Notes: generated by a model from the letters alone, not told the origin. Counted from the first letter of the stretch, positions 1 to 11,286 are shown. The stretch: DNA of 64,000 nucleotides from Tetrapyrgos nigripes (GCA_013368315.1 JAACJM010000126.1:180734-244733); one strand, 5' to 3'. Translations and numbers: made by a program.

Positions 1-1
1 T

Positions 2-1111
2 AAGCAATCTGGTCTTGCTTGGTGGAAAGGTCTCGATAAATCCATGGCAGAGCTTAGTTTCAAACAAATCAACTCTGATGCCAGAATCTTCGTATATAAT
101 CAAAATGGTTACATTGTTATTGCCGTTGTCTATGTTGATGATGCTCTATTCTGTGGAGCAGACAAACAGCTAGTGCTCAAACTAAAGGCGAAATTTATGA
201 AGAAATGGGAATGCAGGGATCTTGGCGATGCTAAAGAATTTCTTAGGATGAACATCATCAGGAAAGGCAACAAGATTTATCTTGATCAATGTGCCTACCT
301 TGAGAAGGTACTAGAACAATGTGGTATGCAAAACGCGAAAGCTTCTGCTACTCCATTACCTGCAGGATATTATCCTATAAAAAACAAACCCCCAGTCGAC
401 CCAGTCCTTTGACAGAAATACCAAACTGTCATCAGGTCTCTTCTTTATATAATGTTAGGAACTTGTCCTGACATAGCCTTTGCTGTTACTGAAATGGCAC
501 AGCACGCTGCGAATCCTTCAGATGATCATCTAACCAAAGCTCTTTGGATCTGCTGCTACCTTTTAGGCACTCGACACTACGCATTAGTGTATGACGGATC
601 CAAGAAAAAGATCACTGAATCAGATCCATTAGGAACTGGTCTCGCTGCATACACAGACTCTGATTGGGCATCAGATCCAAATGATCATCGATCACATACT
701 GGCTTCTTCCTAACACTAGCCTGAGGTACTTTCTACTGGGCCTCTAGAGCTCAAACCACAACTGCGTTAAGCTCTACCGAAGCTGAGTATATGGCACTTA
801 GTGACTGTAGTCGCCAAGTCATCTGGATAAAAGCTCTCTTAAAAGAACTTAACATCAAGATGAAAGCTATCGATATCTATGGAGACAATCAAGGATCTAT
901 ATTCATTGTATCCAATCCTGTTACAGAACGACGTTCAAAGCACATTGCTGTTAAGTATCACTTTATCTGTGAACATGTAGCAAATGAAAACGTCATAATA
1001 AAGTTCATAGAAGGAAGCGATAATCCTGCTGATATGTTTACAAAGAACTTGGGCAAACTAAAACTCGAAAAGTTCAGATCACAACTAGGACTTCAATTTT
1101 ATACTAGTTGA
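2..1111 (+). pseudogene. Ty1/copia pol fragment (RT and RNase H), decayed
   Basis: One reading frame runs from the left window edge to a stop at 1109-1111 and encodes the C-terminal part of a copia polyprotein. Seen: the reverse-transcriptase core YVDDALF near 150-170, the copia-type RNase H signatures YTDSDWA near 653 and SSTEAEYMAL near 772-800, and the terminal block with NPADMFTK near 1021-1045. The frame is broken by two in-frame TGA codons at 410-412 and 722-724. The first fits a CGA-to-TGA change, because copia proteins usually have Arg-Gln-Lys-Tyr-Gln there. The stop is followed about 120 bp later by a polypurine tract and an LTR, so this is the 3' end of an element whose 5' part lies outside the window. 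It is not expected to be active. Confidence 0.93.
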
Positions 1112-1221
1112 GCCTTGATATAACATATCATAGAACCTTGGTACAATGTATGTTAAATAACGAAGATAAACCTCGGCTGCTTATAGCGCCTTTATGCTTA
1201 CACGCACTAACGGTGCAGCTT

Positions 1222-1233
1222 AGCAAGGGGGAG
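1222..1233 (+). other. Polypurine tract of the left copia element
   Basis: A purine-rich run (AGCAAGGGGGAG) lies directly against the first base of the LTR. This is the position and composition expected for the plus-strand primer of a copia retrotransposon. Confidence 0.7.
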
Positions 1234-1517
1234 TGTTGAATTGGTGAATTAGTAAGCAGCCATCAACATTAGATTAGATATAGATTAGATAGTAATCTAG
1301 TTAGTTACGCTTACTGTACATTAGAAGTTCTTAGATAAGTAGTCACATGTACTATCTAGAACAGTATATAAGGGCTCATAGATTGCCCTACAAGAACAAG
1401 GATTTCCCTTACTGCTCATCGCTCTTAACCTCTAATAAACCACTCTAACAAGCACTTAAACATCCCCAGGTAGGTATGCAGTTGCCGCTACATATATAGA
1501 ACATAGCCTGCTCAACA
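1234..1517 (+). repeat. 3' LTR of the decayed copia element
   Basis: A 284-bp LTR is inferred from the terminal inverted pentamer TGTTG...CAACA, the abutting polypurine tract and its position after the RNase H frame. A TATATAA box at 1365-1371 lies within it and would serve transcription from the LTR. The partner LTR is not in the window, so the ends rest on the canonical termini alone and no target duplication could be tested. Confidence 0.8.
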
Positions 1518-1554
1518 AGTACACCGTTGACCCTGGAAGAAGAGTTCGAGGTAT

Positions 1555-3500
1555 TTAGATGATGGGGACAACGCAATGTGTCGTAAAATAGTCAACAAGA
1601 TGGCATGCGTGAACAGGTGTTGAGACGCGAAGGTAGCATTGTCCCTTTAGAATGTCATCTACTAGTACTACCCCTCGATCTTGACATATCGTTTCCTGTG
1701 GAATTATCGGGGGTACGAGGCGGAAGGTGGTTTGGGCATGAGGACGTACTAAGGGCTGGGATTGGGAATAAGTATCACTGGATAGAGGATGAAGCAGGCT
1801 GCAGCCTGAGATGGAGACGGAGACGGAGAGTCTGCTGAACCCTTGATGACCTTCATTTTTCCTGGGATTGTGCATGGTGGAGTTGGGATGTTTCCTACCA
1901 AATAGATTTCTGTTGGTATGTTTGTCAATATGTTCAGTGAAAAAAGATGTTGATACAGATGTAAAGGAGGGCAACGGGAAAACGGGGTGAGGATATAAAG
2001 GAAGGAGAGTGAAATTGAAAAAATAAGGAAAAAGTGATCTAGACATACCAAATATACCATCCTTTCCCCTCAACATGCCTTTGAGAACCTCAACTGTGAG
2101 TTTGCACCGTCCTTACCTTCGTTCATGTTTGTCTGACCCAAAGAACCCTCCATCTGCATCAGTATTTTCTCCAGGCATATGGAGCGCATGGGTGCGTATG
2201 GGGCCATACAGCCATGCGGCCGCCATCCATGTATGGGAATTGGGGGGCATGCATAAGTCCCATACACATGTATGGCGTCGGCTAATCTGCCCCATACACC
2301 CCATGCACCTCAAATTGCCTGCTTTTTGCGTCGTCCATACACCTCCATACATGCCATACACCTCACAGATGTCAACAAATTAGGTATGAAAAACAATATC
2401 CATATTATCAGATTCTATCTAGTATCTAGTACAGCATGTAGGAGAATATAATTAATATGCTACATATGAGAAAAGAGGAAGATGAGGACGAGCACTAATC
2501 CCAATGAAAGGATTGTAAGGATGATATAGGTATACATTGAGAAGGCAGTTTACAACAAAGAGAGGACTTACCGAGACTGAACCACACTCAACGAAGAACG
2601 ATACAGAGGATCCTGGATAACAGCAATAGAAATCAGTCAAGGATATGCATCGAAAGCGAATGTACCATACTCACCTCATTCCACTTCCCGAAATCCAATC
2701 AACTCTTGCTCTTGAAGCTAGCCCATGACACTACAAGACCTAGCCAAAGCGAACAGTGAAACAGATGTCAGTACCCGTTCATTGCAGAGCTAGTCAGATA
2801 CTTACCGGGAAAATATCTGTCACTGATGCGCTACCGCTCGGAGTCTGCAATGACAAGCTCGGTGTAAACACTTACCTGTGATAGAGTAGCAGTGCAGGTA
2901 AACGTGGGCAGGCAGAAAAAGAGGGAGAGAATGGAGGGAACGCGAGGTAGAGACGTTAGTGGACGGTGACGTGGTGGTTGAGAGTAAGGCAGACGCAAAA
3001 ACTTGAAAAAGCAAATCAACAGAAGTTCTTTCAAACTCCGCTTCAACCGTTCACGTGACCGCGACCTTGGTCCCGGAACCTCAGGCACCACTCGCTAAAC
3101 TCTTCTGTATGGGAGTGTACGGAGATTTAGCAGAGTGTATGGGGCGGATCAGAAAAATTTTGTATGGGCATGTATGGCATGCATGGCTGCTATGCGCCCA
3201 TGCGCCCATAAATTTGGGAAATTACTGATGTGTCGATGAAGACGTATCATCCCAGAGGCAAGTACGCTGATCAGACCCGGACAAGACGGTAGACCATTCT
3301 TCTAACTTTCATGAGATGAGATACGTATGTTCCGAGAGCTTTGGCAACGGCATTTCAGGTATTGGTTGGATTTAAGAAGCAAGGACATAGCGAAGGAGAG
3401 TGCTTGAGGAATGACAACGAGAAAGGCAGCTCTGCAGAACGTGGGCTGTACTGAGAAGACTTACATCCTGCGCTATCATAATCGTTGTCGCCTTTGTTGA
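1555..3500 (-). pseudogene. Dead paralogue of the neighbouring LARP7-like gene
   Basis: Blocks of this stretch align in the same order and strand with the intact gene at 3824-6352. The last-exon start (QCYLRVSTP...LVDYFTTH) is at 1555-1645. Sequence around the exon 2/3 junction is at 1850-2170, La-motif exon sequence at 3240-3420, and the exon 1 donor region near 3460. The bulk of exon 3 is missing, frames are shifted, and the splice acceptor before the last exon reads AA instead of AG. An inverted-repeat element (2178-3210) sits inside the La-motif exon. It looks like a tandem duplicate that lost function first by deletion or mutation, then was hit by the insertion, or the reverse. Confidence 0.72.
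2178..3210. mobile_element. Candidate non-autonomous DNA element, CATACATG-rich ends
   Basis: The two ends are imperfect inverted repeats. TATGGAGCGCATGGGTGCG at the left matches the reverse complement of the right end, TATGGGCGCATGGGCGCAT. For roughly 150 bp inward both ends are packed with CATAC / CATGTATGG motifs in opposite orientation. The inserted block separates two stretches that are contiguous in the intact paralogue. No clear target-site duplication was found and no transposase was recognised inside, so superfamily is not assigned. The interior shows minus-strand donor-like CTTAC/CTCAC sites but no recognisable protein. Confidence 0.55.
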
Positions 3501-3812
3501 CATTTCCGCATTTCGCCTACTCAACGTTCCGAGAGGTCAATACGCATATTAAGCCCACCTCTGGACAAATATCATGCTCCAAGGTCAAAAGGTAATTACT
3601 TGACACATACACCTCTCACCCATCATAATCGTTGTCGCCTTTGTTGACATTTCAGCATGTCTTTCACCAGAGAAAGTCGCCTACTCAGCGTTCCTAGCGG
3701 TCAATACGCATATATTTGATATTATTCAACTCTGTGGAACAATACAAAGCCCACCTCTAGACAAATATCATTGTTCCGAGGTGCAAAGGTAATTACTTGA
3801 CACATACGCTGC
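3470..3812. repeat. Imperfect tandem duplication of about 150-185 bp
   Basis: The block starting TCATAATCGTTGTCGCC near 3475 and ending with GGTAATTACTTGACACATAC near 3610 is repeated from about 3628 to 3810. The second copy carries an extra insertion of around 35 bp (near 3710-3745). The left edge of the unit matches the end of exon 1 of the LARP7-like gene, so the duplication lies at the boundary between the pseudogene and the intact gene's 3' flank. Confidence 0.8.
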
Positions 3813-3823
3813 TACCACTCAAC

Positions 3824-6352
3824 TCAACCCCCAGAGAGACCCGAGAGAGCCAAACACCTTCTAACAGCCTCCGCCCTCACTTTCGCCGGAACCTTTTCCC
3901 AATAGAGCTGTTCGGGGCGAGCGAGGGTGAGGGACATTGTAATAGACTGTCTACCCGACGAAGCCGGACCCGGACCCATAGCGTCAACGACTTCCAAAGA
4001 CGAAGACGAGTTTGAATTCACGATACAACCTACATCATCCAATCCACCTTTTTGAACGACCTGATGCGTCGTGAAATAGTCGAGAAGATGGCGCGCGTGA
4101 GAGGGCGTTGACAGGCGAAGGTAGCACTGTTCGTGATGCGAGCAAAAGAGGAGAAGAAGAGAAAGGAAGTGGTCAGTATTCGTCAGAGACACGATAAGAA
4201 TAGACAGATCAAGACATAGGAGTAAGAGAAGAGAGAAAGAAAAAAAGTTGGAAGAGACGACCGGCGAATACACCAGGCAACGACCAACTGCCAGCACGGG
4301 GAACAGCGATGACTCTATCATAGACACTGACAAAGGAAAAGAGAAGACATCGAAAAAAGAAAGAAAAAGACGAAAATTTGCCGTGAAACACGTAAAAAAA
4401 AGTAAAAGACCACCCCCACAAAGTGAAAAGAAAAAAGAAAAAACTCACCGTATCTATCCCCTTACTAAAATCCACATAATCTATCCCTCCTCCTTCCACA
4501 GCTCTTTCTTTCGTCCCTCCTCCTTTTCCTTTTCTTCCTGGTCCAGCGTCTGGATGTTTTTGAGAATTGTTCTCGTTGAAGCCAGTAAACGCACGCCCAA
4601 ACAACGCCTTCAAAGTTGTCTTATTCGTCTCTGGATGGATGTTTTTGACGTGAAGGAGGCAGGAAGGTGGGTAAGGGGCGTCTGGGATCAACGTTTCAGC
4701 GGAGGTAGCAGTAGAGGTAGGCGTTGGTTTCGCGGTTTTTGGGGGTGGCAGGGATGACGTGGGTGGGTCTCTCTCTTCCGTATCTGCGTCTGGAAGGATG
4801 CCGCGTTTCCGTTTGCGTGTTCGTTTCTTCGACCCTGACCCCGACCCAGTGTCGACGTTGCGTGTATCGACGTCACGTCCACTAACACCGTCGGTGTTGT
4901 CCACATCCATTCCGTCCCCGATGTCATCGCCGTCACCAAACGCGTCTCCTTCTACGTACTCGGCCTGTGGGTGACGATTGGCAGTATCACTCCCATCAGC
5001 TACCAACTCGTCCAATATCCTCCTTCTCCACGCTTCATACTCCTCTTTCAAGGTTTCGTATCGTCGTTTAGGTAGAGTCCTGAACCCGTGTTTGAAGGCG
5101 TCACTCTCGGCGTTCACTGGGGATATAGAAGCAGATGAGGCGCCATGACCCTTTTTGACCGTGTCAGCATCGAGTTGGGGATGGGTAGCCGTGGTAGCTG
5201 TCGCAGTAGTATTTGCAGCAGTGGTAGTGCTGGTTTTGGAGATGGTCTTCGTCGTCGTAGTCGTGGTCGTTCCACGGTCCCGCTTCCAAGGCCACCTCTC
5301 AACCAACTTCTTAACATCCTCGAGGTCGGACAAGATGGCGAAAGCGAAGCCTTTGCACTTTTGGGCACGACGATCACCTGGTTTGTCTTTATCGAGGTGA
5401 TGAGGTGGAAAGAGGATGCTCTCGACGCGAGGACGTAACCGTTGGGAATGAGAGTTGGGTTGCCCTTGCGTAGAAGATGAGGATGAGGTAGACGAGTCCA
5501 ATAAGGCCGCGACGAACTGCACTATTCCTGGGACTGTTCTATAAGGAATTGGAATATTTTCCTACAAGATAGAGCGGTCTTTGTCAGAACAATGACAGCG
5601 TAGAATAGGGAACGAGAAAAAAGTCAGAGCAGAGAGACATACCAGATACACCGTCCTTTCGTCCCAATAACCCTTTGAAAACCCCCCCTGCAGCGACGAA
5701 GATGATGTCTGTAACTCTGTCCTAGCCCATTCCTTCCTCCGCACTTCATACATTCCCGCATCCGCCTTTGACGAAGATGAAGACGAATCCCATGCACGCC
5801 AATTTGGTGCAGACAAGACCATCCTGACATCCACAAGATGGGGAGCGCATGTCCTTAGTGCTTTGGCAATGGCGTTTTCGGGTACTGGTTGGTTTTGGGA
5901 CGCGAAGAAAGAGGAGTGCTTGAGGATGTAGGTGAGAGGGATGACTGTGCAATGTGAATGGCTATTAGAATTCTATCAACACCTGAAGAATAGAGAATGC
6001 AGCAAGAAGACTTACAGCCTGTGCTGTCAGTGTCCACGTCATTATCGCCACGGCTCAGGTCACTGGAACTCGAAGAAGACGCCCAGTCTACTTTCCGACG
6101 CAAATCCCCATCTGTCCAGAGTGCATAATCCGAGATAGAAAGCACAGTAAGAGTAGCCAAGTCTTCATTGGAGTATGTCGATGTCGATGCCGACGTGGAG
6201 GACGTCTTTTCCCTTTCCTTTTCCTTTGACGTGTCGTTGTTGTCGCTGGCCCTAGCTTTGCCCTTGACGTCTACTTCAGCTTTTAGAGTAATCTGGGGTA
6301 CTTTCCTCCCTTTAGCTACATGGCGGGGAACGAAGGGGAGAGAGCTGGACAT
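3824..6352 (-). CDS. La-related protein 7-like RNA-binding protein (La motif, RRM, C-terminal xRRM)
   Basis: Four exons join in frame: 6352-6016, 5944-5643, 5561-4449 and 4126-3824, giving 684 aa. Introns are 71, 81 and 322 bp, all GT..AG. The La motif is split by intron 1: ISDYALWTDGDLRRKVDW in exon 1, then FIPLTYILKH and the NQPVPENAIAKALR helix in exon 2. RRM1 follows (TVYLENIPIPYRTV, then KGFAFAILSDLEDVKKLV), then a Ser/Thr-rich linker with the basic run KKRTRKRKR. The C-terminal domain starts LLHVKNIHPETNKTTLKALF and ends IDYVDFSKGIDT-CYLRLSTP-HARHLLDYFTTH, the xRRM arrangement of LARP7-family proteins. In that family the La module and xRRM bind the 3' end and stem of 7SK or telomerase RNA; a telomerase or snRNA role here is inference. 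The start is the ATG before SSSLPFVPRH; the 322-bp last intron is unusually long for this window. Confidence 0.85.
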
Positions 6353-6999
6353 TTCAGGCGACGACGTTGTGAGTCGTGAGTCGTGACAGCGAAAGCAGAG
6401 ACGCGTCGGGGTCATGTGAGGCGCAGCTACCTCTTTTCCCGAGTCTTCAACCCAAACTTTACAGAGAAGTCCGGCAGAGTTGAAGCTGCTGTCTTGAACG
6501 ACGTCGTGGTGTTTCCTTTGAGCCAGTGAGTTGGTCTGTTTCCTTCTCTCAGCTTCACCATTGAATGCCAAGAGATTCGCTCAAAGAGTCAATATCACGC
6601 TAAAGATGTCCGTAAGTGCGTCCAACGTACATCGCGCCTTTTACGATCACTGGCTCAGTGCGGCGCGATCAGCAGGGACGCAATCAGTGTCAGAACGATT
6701 ATCTCTAACAAGCTGCAACATGACCCTTCACAGGCTGCGCCATAGAATGTATGTGCAAAGTAAACAGACCCGAGAGTCGAAATTTTAAACAACTGGCATG
6801 GCGGCGTCGGACAGAATCAAGACAGAACGGCAATTTCTCAAGCTTGCACCCCTATAATAAGGTCTTCGACAGACCTCCTCACTCTCCGAGTAAAACCCCG
6901 TTCCTAGGCTCCTATGAGTATCACATTCTCAGTTCAGCGCCCCTCTCTCTCCTATACAGGACTCCACCACCTCTCTTTGGCTCGTCCTTACACATAGCC
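6353..6999. promoter_or_regulatory. Divergent intergenic region, TATA-like box before the 7-TM gene
   Basis: This 647-bp gap separates the minus-strand LARP7-like start (6352) from the plus-strand 7-TM start (7000), so it should hold both promoters. A CCCTATAATAAGG TATA-like box lies at 6850-6862, about 140 bp before the ATG at 7000. Open frames here show no recognisable protein. The TATA assignment is inference. Confidence 0.35.
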
Positions 7000-8658
7000 A
7001 TGGATTCCAGTCAGGTTATCACCGTTGAGCTCGCATACGTATGGGGAATTATCATCTCTACCTTCCTATACGGTATGTTTGCGTTTCTACACTTCTCTAA
7101 GCATCTGGCTAATTGCAGCATGCTTTTAGGTGTCTATCTCGTTCTCTTCTGGATAGCGATGTACATCCTTCTTCTCCCCTTGACCGCGCCTTACGATACC
7201 ACTCGAGAACCCGTGAATAAGATCCTGGTTACTGTGTCCGTGTTGATGTGTTGCACTTGTACCACAGTACGTGGCTTCCGTTAATGCGCCGGTAACAAAA
7301 CCTATAAACCCTATTCTTCCACATCCAGCACTTCGTGGCCCAGTGTATACGTCTACACAAAGGCTACGTGCAACGCATGCATCCAACCGAAACTCTCTAT
7401 CATGTTGGCAGCGGTGTGGATGGACCTATGCCTTACCTGGAGAACACGAACAAACCTTTGGCTATCGCTACGGGTGTATGCTTCACAGTAGCTGCGCTTC
7501 TCACCGATGGGTTAACCGTACGTCTCCCTGAATCTTATTATTCCGGTGGACTCTACTCTAATACTCCATTGGTCAATCCAATTCTGTCCTCCAGATCTAT
7601 CGCCTCTACATCATCTGGAACCGCAGTTTCAACGCCTGCATCCTCCCCATCATCAGCCTGATCGGAATCCTCGTCTGCGGCCTCGCCGTATGTGGTTTAG
7701 CCGCCGAAATGGCCCCCAGTGCACCTCTATTCGGATCAACAGCAGCAGAATGGCTCATAGCTACATTCGTCTGTGGTCTCACAACCAACTTTATCGCACT
7801 CGCCTCCGTCACGGTCAGATTCCGTCAAAATGCTCAAGATAAGAAGACGTCTAGAGTACCGGGAGCTACGGGCAGTAGGAACACAACGAAGATGGTCGCG
7901 TTGATTATGTTGGAGAGTGCTGCGATTTATTCTGGGACCAAGTTTATCAATTTAATGTTGCTGGTAGCCGAGACGAATGTGACGTTTGCGTTCTTTTGTA
8001 TCGTGAGTTTGCGCATTCATCCTACGATTTTTGGCCTTGAAATACTGACGACACGACTCATACCTTCTTCTAGTGCATTCCAATGACCGGAATAGCCTCC
8101 CACCTCCTCATTATCCACGTCGGATACCACAAATACTTTGGCGGCTCAGGCATCGGCACCGGCTCCGTCCACCGAAGCTTTAGCTCTCGTATCGCCTCTG
8201 GACACTTCACATCCTCCACCGTTGGTGGTCGAAGCACCCCATTCACCCACCTTCCCTTCTCTCCTCGTTCATCACAATTCATCCGCCCTCCGCTCTCCCC
8301 TCGTTCATCACAGGTACCACCCACCCTGTGCTTGAGTCCTTCAGACAATATCAACTACAAAACAGATTCGATTCGGAATTCCATTGCGTTTAGCCCGACG
8401 AGGATTCGGTTTAGTGCTGGGCCTGGCGATGGGGACCCGGAGGATGATGATCGTGAATCCCAGGACAGACTCAGTGGATACAAGAACCATGACCGTGACA
8501 ACGATACGGATCGTGCCACCGTGACTGAGGATGATGAGCCTAAAACGGGTAGCAGTAGTAGTAGTTCGCATACGCATCATGGGGTTCTTGTGCCTTCGGT
8601 TATTATCGGAGAGTCTGTGACGAGGACAATGACGGCGCCGTCTGATGGATATACATGA
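7000..8658 (+). CDS. Seven-transmembrane protein of an uncharacterised agaricomycete family
   Basis: Five exons join in frame: 7000-7072, 7130-7266, 7329-7517, 7595-8002 and 8074-8658, giving 463 aa. Introns are 57-77 bp with canonical ends. Hydrophobic helices appear at VWGIIISTFLYGVYLVLFW, ILVTVSVLMCC, LAIATGVCFTVAALL, ILPIISLIGILVCGLAV, WLIATFVCGLTTNFIAL, a helix after KMVALIMLESAAIYSG and VTFAFFCICIPMTGIASHL, giving seven. The YRLYIIWNRSF loop and the ESAAIYS motif at the start of a late helix are typical of the large 7-TM protein family expanded in mushroom genomes, whose function is unknown. After the last helix comes a long Ser/Arg/Asp-rich cytoplasmic tail of about 180 residues. No ligand or signalling partner can be inferred. 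The upstream TATA-like box at 6850 fits this start. Confidence 0.85.
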
Positions 8659-8964
8659 TTTTATCAGTAGCAGTAGTGCATTCGCATACCCAGATCAAAA
8701 ACTCTGCTCTGATTGGCATTCGTTAAGCCTTTGCGTCATGCGGAAATACGTTCTTTTAAAAAATCTTACACACCTTACATTCCGTACCTCTTATATCGAC
8801 TCGGAAGATCACAGGAAAATATGATCTCGACTGGCCCCTATCTGCACTTGCACCTCAGACTCGAAGACCGTAACAAGTCCAAGATACTAGAAAATTGAGT
8901 AGTACATACTACAATCACATAGATTTCAGAATACCGTCAAGAACGTTACAAACACAAATCTCAT

Positions 8965-9461
8965 TCATTCTTGCCAAATCTGCCCGCACGCCTGCGCGAC
9001 GATCTTGAGCTCATGACGGGATTTGACATACCATTCCATGAACCTTCCATCGGTGATAGTTTTTCTCATAGCTCCTAAAAAAGATGGCAAAGCAATTCAT
9101 AAACAACATTTGAGGTAGTGTGGACGGGGCAAGAGACTGCTGCAGCTCAGCCTGGTTCTTACCTTCATAAACTTCATCACATATCTTGTGATTATGATTC
9201 TTCCAGTCTCGTTTTTGGCATGCTCTCGAGCAATGCGTGAATTTGCATTTCGCACAAGGGATGCGATGTTATTTGGTTCGAGTGAGTTCTAAGCGACCAG
9301 AGCACTAGTAGATTGAGAAAGATGCATCAGTCATAAACTCGCCAGTTAATATTAGCGGAAGTTGAGCGGAAGTCACTGAGCATAGCGTACCTCAGGATTG
9401 GCATAAATCTTCAAGCCCCAAATCATCGAACATCCGTCTCACAAATAAGGTCGTTGAGCAT
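8965..9461 (-). pseudogene. MYND zinc-finger end of an interrupted gene
   Basis: On the minus strand an exon at 9268-9163 encodes CAKCKFTHCSRACQKRD followed by W-K-N-H-N-H-K-I-C, a MYND zinc finger with its Cys/His pattern. It splices (GTAAG donor, TTTAG acceptor, phases match) to 9074-8965, which ends VAQACGQIWQE and stop. Upstream, WGLKIYANPE precedes a donor at about 9391, but the frame then meets a TAA just before the finger, so the reading frame is damaged or the splicing is different. At 9461 the gene is cut by the TIR element; its upstream half resumes at 10763. MYND fingers bind proline-rich peptides. This family of helical proteins ending in MYND is expanded in Agaricomycetes and its role is unknown. 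Confidence 0.68.
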
Positions 9462-10762
9462 CAGTAAAACGGCAAATCGACTTTTCCCCGCTTTTCGGAG
9501 CTTTCGGTAACTTTTTCCCGTAAAGCCTTTTGATCGGCTTTTCTGACGGAAGCTTTTTCCGTCTTCTACTTTTTTCCGGAAGCTTTTTCTGTCTTTTACT
9601 TTTTTCCATATGGCATCCACTTTTAAACGACTTTTACCGAGCTTTTCTGGATGACCTCACTTTCTACATGTCAAGCATAAAATAGACTCACTGTACCAAT
9701 AGATTATAATTATACAACATACGCACTCAAACCTGTGTTAATATATGTAATTGATTGAGCGAAGTATGTAGTATACTAGATCTGACTGGGTTTCCTCAGA
9801 TGGCACTATAATAGCAGACAGGGGAGGAGGGACATTTAGAGGTACTGGCCCTGACTGGGGACGAGCCTCTGTGAGGACTTAGAGAAAAATTTTTGATGTA
9901 GCCGCAACTTCGGTAAATGCCGGTCAACTGTACAGTTCCGGTTTTGTTGACCTTCAACTGCGCTTACGCGTCCAACCTTTCACTGCGCTCATCTCATTGC
10001 CTGCCTTCAGTGCCTTTCTGACGGTAAATGTGTCTTTTTAAAAATCTTTGTGACGGCGCTAAATGCTCTGTTGTTTTCCATAACTCAGTTCTCAGCTCGG
10101 CCAAATGTTTGCAATGTGTCAGTTGGGGGATAACAACTTCAAGGGATAGGTGCGTACTTTACCCTTTGCTTGTCCTTCAACATGTCTGACTTGTCCCCTC
10201 TAGTCTGGTGTGCTGCATACTGAGGCTGTGTAATCCGTTGGAAGAACGATTTGTGGTGCGTTTCCTTTAAACTTTTTTGACAGTGATCAATACTAACACA
10301 GAAACTTTCCTCTTCAGGCATAGGATGAATCTTTTGAAAGGAGCATACTCGTTCGGTAAGTCAGCTTGCCCTTCACAACCCAATATCAAAACCTAACCTG
10401 CTGTGTACGTTTAGGATGATGGGATCTACTTTCATTGGTTGGCGTGATAGTATTGTATGCAGAGGTGGTTGGAAGGGCCCATCTATAGTACCAACTAGCA
10501 ACGCTTTCCATTCAATGTACCATTTCATAGCTCTTGTAATAATATCTCTTTTAACGCACTAATATTAGGAATCTGAGGTATGAGGATGTGGTTCTCCTAA
10601 TCCTATTTAGTAGCTTTCCCTGCAGCTTTCCAGTAGCTTTTCTTAAGACTTTTGAAAGCAGGAGGCAACTTTCAAAAGCGATCGGGCCTGTGTTTTGAAA
10701 GTACAGCGTGGATCGGAAAAAGTCGCATAAAAGTTGTAAAAAGCTGGTTTGCCGTTTTACTG
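9462..10762. mobile_element. 1.3-kb non-autonomous TIR DNA element inside the MYND gene
   Basis: Perfect 15-bp terminal inverted repeats CAGTAAAACGGCAAA begin at 9462 and end at 10762. Both ends carry many AGCTTTTC/CGACTTTT-like subterminal motifs in opposite orientation (9475-9650 and 10600-10750), typical transposase-binding arrays. The only direct duplication seen at the borders is AT, so the target duplication and superfamily stay open. No transposase frame is visible; the minus-strand frame over 9423-9620 is a low-complexity product of the subterminal repeats. The flanks belong to the two halves of one MYND-type gene. Confidence 0.85.
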
Positions 10763-11286
10763 ATGAGACCTTATCCTGAAGATATCTCCACAACTTTGTC
10801 AGTCGAAGACGCTCATGATTCTTCATGAACACGTCCAAAGCTTCCGAATCCACCTTCTTCAAGGACCCAACCCAACACTTCAAGATCAAAAGCTGGCCAA
10901 ACATAGAGGATAGATATTGGAGAAGAGTGGCGAAGCATTCAGCGAGTTTACTATGTGTATTGTCCCTGCCCTTTTGGACGTCATAGGTAATAAGGCCCAC
11001 CGAGTTGGCTAAAATCTTGAGCAATCCACAGCGGAAGAGTAAAACGTATCCAGGATCGGGGTGGCAGACGACGGTGACTATGAAGACTTCGAGGATATTC
11101 GTCAGAGATTCGATAGTCTCTTAGGCTTTTTGGGCAGAAGTACAAAGCTCTGCGAGTCTGCGAGGCGCAACAAGGATTTCAGATGATCGAAGGAGGTGAG
11201 GTAAGGCGCTGTGTGCGAGTAGGATATCATGGACCTCCCGGCATTTTGTCATTTGCAAGACGAATGATGAGGCCTCTTAAAGGCCG
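10763..11286 (-). pseudogene. Helical middle part of the interrupted MYND-type gene
   Basis: Minus-strand sequence encodes a helical stretch: LLAHSALPHLLRSSEIL, then RRLAELCTSAQKA, a TGA or TAG-type break near 11125, then ETIESLTNILEVFIVTVV and GLLKILANSVGLI, ending LRLTKLWRYLQDKV at the element border. This matches the body of agaricomycete MYND-finger proteins, which are alpha-helical repeats before the finger. At least one stop interrupts it. It is bounded on one side by the TIR element (9462-10762) and on the other by the tandem array (11287-12179), so the gene has been opened twice. Confidence 0.55.

Noticed and set aside
4248..5438. Several plus-strand frames of 80-170 codons opposite the LARP7-like gene
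   Set aside because: They show no family resemblance and mirror the Ser/Arg/Thr-rich minus-strand exon, whose splice phases are consistent.
9423..9620. Minus-strand 65-codon Lys/Arg/Ser-rich frame
   Set aside because: It is a translation of the subterminal repeats of the TIR element and runs into the interrupted MYND gene.
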